Assembly: GCA_900551185.1 (NCBI GenBank)
Contig: URVF01000009.1
Location: 1 to 19,538, forward strand
Length of the DNA stretch: 19,538 nucleotides
Direction: 5' to 3'
From: an uncultured Collinsella sp.
Lineage (GTDB): Bacteria; Actinomycetota; Coriobacteriia; Coriobacteriales; Coriobacteriaceae
In this document: positions 15,341 through 19,538 of the stretch, in pieces
Layout of the letters: each line of letters starts with the position of its first letter
Numbering within the stretch: position 1 is the first letter of the stretch
Position numbers and translations under genes: made by a program
Notes under the pieces: generated by a model
What the model was told of the DNA's origin: nothing
Databases searched by the model: none
What the model saw: only the letters and a program-made list of their open reading frames with translations

Positions 15341-15388
15341 ACGGCCAAAATAAGGGGTCCTTGTCTCATGAATCAGACAAGGACCCCT
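15341..15388 (-). terminator. Terminator of the parA-parB-small gene operon
   Basis: The 14-bp perfect stem AGGGGTCCTTGTCT/AGACAAGGACCCCT (15353-15366 with 15375-15388) has an 8-base loop. On the minus strand it is followed by TTATTTTGG. It lies 29 bases after the last gene of the leftward par operon and faces the rlmN terminator. The 60 bases between the two hairpins hold nothing I recognise. Confidence 0.85.
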
Positions 15389-15408
15389 CAAAATATGCTG
15401 AGTTATTG

Positions 15409-15420
15409 TTAGGTACCTAA
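15409..15420. repeat. 12-bp perfect palindrome TTAGGTACCTAA, copy 1
   Basis: This palindrome overlaps the stop codon of the small membrane-protein gene. The identical 12 bases recur at 18913-18924. It has no loop, so it resembles a dimeric protein-binding site more than a hairpin. Confidence 0.6.
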
Positions 15421-15671
15421 TAGCCTACATTTTCCCATTGGTTGCTGACCCAACCTTGATTAATCTTGGGATTCTTCGTTACCTGAGCAGTACGCATGGC
15501 AACATCTTCTGTCATAACATCCATTTTCTTTTTGGAAGTATCGACGATATCTTGCGCGCTACGAAGCAAACGACCTCGAAGTTCATTGTCTGTCGCGATC
15601 CTATAGCCAGCAAAGGCACCAGCCGCGACAGTCGTCACCAATGCAATCGCTGTTAAAATCTTATTCCTCAT
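15417..15671 (-). CDS. Small membrane protein (YtxH-like), third gene of par operon
   Basis: Function is unknown. The 84-residue product starts at the ATG 15671-15669 (MRNKILTAIALV). An AAGGAGG site five bases upstream lies inside the 3' end of parB, and the two genes overlap by 11 bases, so they are probably translationally coupled. One TM segment (about 4-22, ILTAIALVTTVAAGAFAGY) is followed by an amphipathic, charged stretch (ELRGRLLRSAQDIVDTSKKKMDVM) and a polar C-terminus. The layout resembles YtxH-type small proteins, but the match is weak and I would not transfer a role. An upstream in-frame codon at 15689 would add MIKEAK; the ribosome site favours 15671. Confidence 0.75.
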   Translation of the reverse strand: MRNKILTAIALVTTVAAGAFAGYRIATDNELRGRLLRSAQDIVDTSKKKMDVMTEDVAMRTAQVTKNPKINQGWVSNQWENVGY

Positions 15672-16566
15672 CTTGGCCTCCTTGATCAAACTGAATCATT
15701 TCGCCAAGAATACGAGAGAGCTCTTCCTCGTCTTTAAACTCAATCTCAATCTTATTCTTTCCACGCGAGCTCTTCACACGCACGTTGGTATTAAAAACCT
15801 GACGAAGCACGCGGGCAGCCTTTTTAAAAGACTGAGGCGTTGCAGGCCTCGGCGTCTTAGGTGTCTCTCCGGCAGAAAACAACGGAGCAAGATTTTCTGT
15901 CGCTCTTACGGAAAGGCCCTCTGTAACAACTTTCTCTGCAAGTCGAATACGCGCGTCCTCATAGGGAACTGCAAGAATCGCACGTGCATGACCAGCAGTA
16001 AGTTTGCCCTCAAAAATCATCTGCTGAACTACTTCGGGGAGATCGAGAAGACGCAGCGAGTTTGTAATTGCAGAGCGTGACTTGCTTACTGCCTTCGACA
16101 ATGCCTCCTGGGTCATCCCGCTGGCATCAATGAGTTGGCGATAGCCCTTAGCCTCTTCGACGGGATTCAGATCAGAACGCTGAAGGTTTTCGATAAGAGC
16201 AAGAGCCAGCATCTCTTCATCATTTACCTCTTTAATGATGACTGGCAATTCTTCAAGGCCAGCAAGCTTTGACGCCTGGTAACGACGCTCACCAGCGATG
16301 ATCTCATAGCCGTTTCCATGCTTGCGAACCAAAAGCGGCTGCAAAACGCCATGTTCTTGGATTGACTCGCTCAACTCGCGAAGTTCAGTTTCGTTAAAGT
16401 GAATTCGCGGCTGATTAGGGTTGGGAACGATATCCTCAATAGGTAGTTTTGTTTCAGATGCGGCATTTGAAGCCGATGCAGCCGAACCGCCGGTCTCATA
16501 CTCGGCCTCTGAGACCAAAGCATTGAGTCCACGTCCCAATCCGCCACGTTTCTTTACACTAGGCAC
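15661..16566 (-). CDS. parB: Chromosome-partitioning protein ParB
   Basis: ParB is a CTP-dependent DNA clamp that loads at parS, spreads over nearby DNA and recruits SMC and ParA. The 301-residue product has the N-terminal ParA-interaction segment KKRGGLGRGLNALV (5-18). The CTPase motifs are QPLLVR (76-81), GERRYQASK (92-100) and ENLQRSDLNPVEEA (126-139). The helix-turn-helix is at about 150-175 (MTQEALSKAVSKSRSAITNSL). The basic dimerisation domain at the C-terminus includes VRVKSSRGKNKIEIEF. The start is GTG at 16566, overlapping the parA stop by eight bases (GTGCCTAG), so the genes are translationally coupled. Its target sites lie upstream of parA in this window. Confidence 0.96.
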   Translation of the reverse strand: MPSVKKRGGLGRGLNALVSEAEYETGGSAASASNAASETKLPIEDIVPNPNQPRIHFNETELRELSESIQEHGVLQPLLVRKHGNGYEIIAGERRYQASKLAGLEELPVIIKEVNDEEMLALALIENLQRSDLNPVEEAKGYRQLIDASGMTQEALSKAVSKSRSAITNSLRLLDLPEVVQQMIFEGKLTAGHARAILAVPYEDARIRLAEKVVTEGLSVRATENLAPLFSAGETPKTPRPATPQSFKKAARVLRQVFNTNVRVKSSRGKNKIEIEFKDEEELSRILGEMIQFDQGGQDEE

Positions 16567-17359
16567 GCTTGATCACCTCTTTTGCAAGGTTCATATATGC
16601 TTTTGCACCCTTATTTTGAGGTGCATAGGTAATTACCGGTTCTCCAAAAGACGGAGCTTCGGAGATTTTAACCGTACGGGGGATTAGCGTCTTAAACGCC
16701 TTATCACCAAAGTACGATTGAACCTCCTCAACAACCTGATTCGATAGTGAAGTACGCGAGTCATACATGGTCATAAGCACACCATAGGTGTCTAAGCCCT
16801 TGTTCAGCCTTGATTTGACCATCTTCATTGACTCAAGCAGCTTCGTAACGCCCTCGAGTGCGTAATATTCGCACTGGATCGGAATCAAAACGCTGTCTGC
16901 TGCGGTCAAAGCGTTGATAGTAAGCAGGCCGAGCGAAGGAGGACAGTCAATGAAAATAAAGTCAAACTCGTCCTGAATCGGCTCAAGCAAATCTTTGAGG
17001 CGGGTTTCACGAGCAATTGCGCTTACGAGCTCAATTTCCGCGCCTGCAAGTTGAATTGTAGCCGGAATAACGAATACCTTTTTACAATTTGTATCAAGAA
17101 CAAGCGATTCTGCCGGCACATCATTCAACAATGCATCATAGATGCAGTGATCAAGGTCTTCTTTTTCAATTCCGAATCCACTGGTGCTGTTTCCCTGCGG
17201 ATCAAAATCGACAATCAGTGTCTTACGACCCTGCTCACCCAGTGCTGCTGCAAGGTTTACAGCCGTCGTTGACTTACCGACGCCGCCTTTTTGATTGATG
17301 ATTGCAATGATACGCGTGTCTTTTGCGCTCTTAGAACGCTTAACGTCGCGAAATCCCAC
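16559..17359 (-). CDS. parA: Chromosome-partitioning ATPase ParA (Soj)
   Basis: ParA binds non-specific DNA as an ATP dimer and is released by ParB, so that ParB-bound origins move apart. The 266-residue product shows the deviant Walker A motif KGGVGKST (24-31, signature Lys24 and Lys29), DFDPQGNSTSG (51-61), and Walker B FIFIDCPPSLG. It ends in a leucine-rich, basic C-terminal helix. The GTG at 17359 follows AGGAGGGACC, a strong ribosome site; no better ATG is near. It is first in the parA-parB-small gene operon. The three parS sites lie 40-135 bases upstream, so ParB bound there could repress the operon. That is inference. Confidence 0.95.
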   Translation of the reverse strand: MGFRDVKRSKSAKDTRIIAIINQKGGVGKSTTAVNLAAALGEQGRKTLIVDFDPQGNSTSGFGIEKEDLDHCIYDALLNDVPAESLVLDTNCKKVFVIPATIQLAGAEIELVSAIARETRLKDLLEPIQDEFDFIFIDCPPSLGLLTINALTAADSVLIPIQCEYYALEGVTKLLESMKMVKSRLNKGLDTYGVLMTMYDSRTSLSNQVVEEVQSYFGDKAFKTLIPRTVKISEAPSFGEPVITYAPQNKGAKAYMNLAKEVIKRA

Positions 17360-17398
17360 GGTCCCTCCTGGTGTGTATTAAAGCTGTCAAACGGAGGA

Positions 17399-17414
17399 TG
17401 TTTCACGTGAAACA
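17399..17414. promoter_or_regulatory. parS: parS site 1 (perfect)
   Basis: TGTTTCACGTGAAACA is an exact match to the bacterial parS consensus bound by ParB. It is the copy nearest to parA, 40 bases upstream of its GTG, and probably lies within or next to the parA promoter. Confidence 0.95.
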
Positions 17415-17437
17415 TTCCGAATCGATATCAACCGCCA

Positions 17438-17453
17438 TGTTTCACGTGAAACA
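17438..17453. promoter_or_regulatory. parS: parS site 2 (perfect)
   Basis: This is an identical 16-bp parS palindrome exactly 39 bases from site 1, with a 23-base spacer of unrelated sequence. Confidence 0.95.
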
Positions 17454-17476
17454 CTGCAAGTTGTTAGTATCCATTA

Positions 17477-17492
17477 TGTTTCACGTGAAACA
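17477..17492. promoter_or_regulatory. parS: parS site 3 (perfect)
   Basis: This identical parS palindrome is exactly 39 bases from site 2, again with a 23-base spacer. It ends one base before the stop codon of rsmG, so the cluster fills the whole rsmG-parA gap. Confidence 0.95.
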
Positions 17493-17493
17493 T

Positions 17494-18231
17494 CTAGGCA
17501 AGCGGATTCTTCTTTGCCACGCCATTTGCACGAGGCAATGAGACAGATGCTGGATGACTCTTCTTAAGAACAATGAACTCCCTGTGACCCAAGCCTTCAG
17601 GCAAATCAATTGCGTCATTCAGAAGCAAAGTGAAGCCGCAAATCTTAGCTGCTGACATGCCGGAAGCAAGCTCCTCATCCGAAGGATTGCCCTTGGTTAT
17701 AACAAATAGCCCTCCATCCTTCAGATACGGAGCCGCATACTCAACAAGAATCGGTAGAGGGGCCAGTGCGCGGGCGGTTACAACAGAGAACTGCTTCTTA
17801 TGGCTTCGAGCATATTCTTCAAGACGATCATGAACCGCATGAGCATGTTTCAATCCAAGAGCATGGACAAAGGAATTAACCGCATCAACCTTCTTGCCAA
17901 CAGAGTCAATATAAGTAGCTTTACGATGCGTGGTTATGGTTAATGGAATACCAGGGAAGCCCGCACCTGTTCCCATATCGAGCAAAGCTCCCTCAGGAGC
18001 CTTGTTGATATAGGGGAGCAAAACAAGTGAGTCGAGGATATGAAGTACTGCAGCATCTTCTACGTTAAGAATACGGGTGAGATTGGTTGTCTTATTTGTT
18101 TCTAGAACCAAATCCAAATGCTGAATACATTTCCTCAGCTCAACATCAGTTACGCTCAAGGAATACTCTTTGCAATAGGAAGTTAGACGACTCAACATCT
18201 CGTCAGCTTGCTGATCAGTAAGCACTAACAA
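17494..18231 (-). CDS. rsmG: 16S rRNA (guanine527-N7)-methyltransferase
   Basis: RsmG (GidB) methylates N7 of G527 in 16S rRNA with SAM; its loss gives low-level streptomycin resistance in many bacteria. I chose TTG at 18231-18229, with AAAGGAG six bases upstream, giving 245 residues, normal for the family. The longer in-frame start at 18279 would lie inside the jag terminator. Motifs are LVLETNKTTNLTRI (41-54), HILDSL (64-69), the SAM-binding loop LLDMGTGAGFPGIPL (83-97), and VVTARALAPL. The C-terminal LPRANGVAKKNPL is typical of the family. A strong terminator separates it from jag, so it probably has its own promoter, which I could not place. It is AT-richer than the genes left of 15.3 kb. 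Confidence 0.92.
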   Translation of the reverse strand: MLVLTDQQADEMLSRLTSYCKEYSLSVTDVELRKCIQHLDLVLETNKTTNLTRILNVEDAAVLHILDSLVLLPYINKAPEGALLDMGTGAGFPGIPLTITTHRKATYIDSVGKKVDAVNSFVHALGLKHAHAVHDRLEEYARSHKKQFSVVTARALAPLPILVEYAAPYLKDGGLFVITKGNPSDEELASGMSAAKICGFTLLLNDAIDLPEGLGHREFIVLKKSHPASVSLPRANGVAKKNPLA

Positions 18232-18277
18232 CGAAAGCTCCTTTCTGACAAAAATCAGTGTATCGAGAACTTTTGAC

Positions 18278-18309
18278 AAAAAAAGGGGACGTGAAAACCA
18301 CGTCCCCTT
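18278..18309 (-). terminator. Rho-independent terminator after jag
   Basis: The 11-bp perfect stem AAGGGGACGTG/CACGTCCCCTT (18283-18293 with 18299-18309) has a five-base loop. On the minus strand it is followed by seven Ts (18278-18284). It lies 18 bases after the jag stop and upstream of the rsmG ribosome site. Confidence 0.92.
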
Positions 18310-18327
18310 AGCATAAGCTCGAGTAGA

Positions 18328-18897
18328 TTAACGAGCAACAATCACCACATGGCGATCAGGGTCAGAACCCTCAGAATGAGTATCGACGGCATCATTGCCA
18401 CGAAGTGCAATGTGAACCAGTCGGCGCTCGTAGGCATTCATGGGCGGAAGCGAAACACTCTTATGAGTGCGAATGGCGCGCTCGGCAGCAGACTGAGCCA
18501 TGGAGGCAACCTTGTCCTGACGGCGGCTCTTGTATCCCTCGACGTCCACTACAACCGGATACCTAAAGCCAAGCTTGCGGCTCACCAGTAAAGAGAACAT
18601 AACCTGAAGAGCATCAAGGGTGCGACCATGACGGCCGATGAGAACAGCGAGGTCAGGAGCTGTTACATCCAAAATCAGCTCACCCTCGTCGCCCTCATAC
18701 TCATCGATAGGAGAGTTGGCGGCATCGAAGTGCGAAAGGATGGAACGCAGGATGGAAATCGCAACATCGGCAATGGTGTCGAGCTCTTCATCGGTCAGCT
18801 CTTCACCAGCCTTGTAGCGCTGTGCAATCTCGGGATAATCGCCCGCGACCTGCGGGGCAACCTCCTCAAGCATATCCTCGATGATCTCTTCAGACAT
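18328..18897 (-). CDS. jag: RNA-binding protein Jag/KhpB (KH and R3H domains)
   Basis: Jag (SpoIIIJ-associated, KhpB) is a cytosolic RNA-binding protein linked to small-RNA and cell-wall regulation in Gram-positives. I chose the ATG at 18897 (MSEEIIEDML), with GGAG six bases upstream, giving 189 residues; a TTG four codons earlier is less likely. The KH domain has LIGRHGRTLDALQ (GxxG-type loop, about 85-97). The R3H domain has NAYERRLVHIAL with its Arg/His signature (about 154-165). The N-terminus is acidic and short, and I see no full Jag-N domain, as in many actinobacterial homologues. It follows yidC with a 44-base gap that contains the palindrome at 18913, and ends at a strong terminator. 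Confidence 0.92.
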   Translation of the reverse strand: MSEEIIEDMLEEVAPQVAGDYPEIAQRYKAGEELTDEELDTIADVAISILRSILSHFDAANSPIDEYEGDEGELILDVTAPDLAVLIGRHGRTLDALQVMFSLLVSRKLGFRYPVVVDVEGYKSRRQDKVASMAQSAAERAIRTHKSVSLPPMNAYERRLVHIALRGNDAVDTHSEGSDPDRHVVIVAR

Positions 18898-18912
18898 AAC
18901 GTACTCCAAAAG

Positions 18913-18924
18913 TTAGGTACCTAA
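18913..18924. repeat. 12-bp perfect palindrome TTAGGTACCTAA, copy 2
   Basis: It is identical to the copy at 15409-15420 and lies in the 44-base gap between yidC and jag, just upstream of the jag ribosome site. A dimeric regulator bound here could affect jag; nothing in the sequence proves it. Confidence 0.6.
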
Positions 18925-18941
18925 ATAAGATTGATATCCCG

Positions 18942-19494
18942 CTACTTCTTCTTGTGCGGGCGCGGCTTCTTCTCGCGACGAGTGACCTCAACCTGCAGCG
19001 GCGCGTTCTTAAGACGCTCCTCCTCATCGGCCTTCGCCTTGTCGATGACCTTCTGCGTCACAAAAATCTGCTGGATAACCTGCCAAGCAGACGAGACGTC
19101 GTAGTACAGCAGAACACCAACGGGAAGGCTCCAGCCCATCCAAAGCATCATGACCGTCATGACAACGGCCATCATACGCATGCTCTGAGCCTGCTGGCCG
19201 GTCTGGTTGCGCGACATATAGAGCTGCGGAATCAGGGTCAGGACGGCGAACAGGATCAGGCAAACCAGCGCAGGCAGTGCAACCATAAAGCCATCGGCAA
19301 AGGAAGCGCTCGGCGTGGTGGTCAGGTCGGGCAGGATGTTGAAGAACGAGAACGTGCCGTCGTTAAAGTACTGCGGCAGGTTGCGCAGCAATGTAAACAG
19401 GGCGAACAGGATAGGCATCTGAATCAGCAGCGGCAGACAGCCAGCCATGGGGTTGAACTTGTTCTCGCTGTAGAACTTCTGCATCTCCTCGCCC
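18942..19494 (-). CDS. yidC: Membrane protein insertase YidC/Oxa1, 3' part only (partial)
   Basis: YidC inserts proteins into the cytoplasmic membrane, alone or with SecYEG. About 184 genomic residues are visible, ending at TAA/TAG near 18942. EEMQKFYSENKFNPMAGCLP then PLLIQMPILFALF is the family signature of the conserved core. Further TM segments follow at GFMVALPALVCLILFAVLTL and the MMAVVMTVMMLWMGWSLPVGVLLYY region. The tail is strongly basic (RREKKPRPHKKK), as in Gram-positive YidC proteins that bind ribosomes. The 5' end, including the first TM segment and signal region, is missing. The apparent start MSIRDR is adapter, not protein: true sequence begins at the Gly before EEM. Gene order yidC-jag matches the region next to rpmH-rnpA. 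Confidence 0.95.
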
Positions 19495-19538
19495 CTGTCT
19501 CTTATACTCATCTGACGCTGCCGACGATCTTACGCGTG
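19495..19538 (-). other. Nextera/Tn5 sequencing adapter (artefact), inverted copy
   Basis: This is the reverse complement of the left-end adapter: mosaic end CTGTCTCTTATA..., read-1 stem, and index complement TCTTACGC. It differs from the left copy by one base in the mosaic end (CTCATCT instead of CACATCT), probably a sequencing or assembly error. It adds MSIRDR to the yidC frame. Confidence 0.97.

Noticed and set aside
17399..17492. Direct-repeat array of a mobile element
   Set aside because: The repeated unit is exactly the known parS palindrome next to parA and parB, which fully explains it.

Overview
The window is a 19.4 kb bacterial insert (about positions 49 to 19494) with sequencing-library adapter at both ends. 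Codon usage, the mostly high-GC genes, actinobacterial PafB/PafC-type WYL regulators, an LPXTG surface protein and the yidC-jag-rsmG-parA-parB order all suggest a high-GC Gram-positive. My best guess is class Coriobacteriia, probably Collinsella or a close gut relative. This rests on recognition of gene content and has not been checked by any search.

Left part (1-4907): the 5' part of purB (minus strand, cut by the adapter), a hairpin-rich non-coding element, and tRNA-Gly(CCC) with its own promoter and terminator. Then comes a 1143-residue sortase-anchored surface protein with an N-terminal thioester-like domain and six CnaB/SpaA-type repeats. A bidirectional terminator separates it from a small single-pass membrane protein on the minus strand.

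Middle part (4929-15296): a large four-TM protein with a split and probably inactive M28 peptidase fold and a disordered insert of about 675 residues. Divergent from it are two overlapping WYL-domain regulators (pafB/pafC type). These converge tail-to-tail on a DinG-type helicase fused to a DEDDh exonuclease. The helicase gene overlaps the upstream D-Ala-D-Ala ligase gene. rlmN is divergent from ddl.

Right part (15297-19494): an origin-proximal block read leftward on the minus strand, yidC (partial), jag/khpB, rsmG, three perfect parS sites, parA, parB and a small membrane protein. The usual neighbours rnpA, rpmH and dnaA would lie just beyond the right end, so these genes would be transcribed away from oriC. 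ParA, ParB and parS form the chromosome segregation system. YidC inserts membrane proteins, and Jag and RsmG act on RNA and the ribosome. The parA/parB/rsmG stretch is clearly more AT-rich than the genes to its left.

Most worth a second look: the degenerate M28 membrane protein, the parS triplet with exactly 39 bp register plus a diverged fourth site, a 12-bp palindrome present twice around the par block, the thioester adhesin, the DinG that keeps both exonuclease and Fe-S residues, the hairpin element with a tRNA T-arm, and the adapter ends that create false peptides in purB and yidC.
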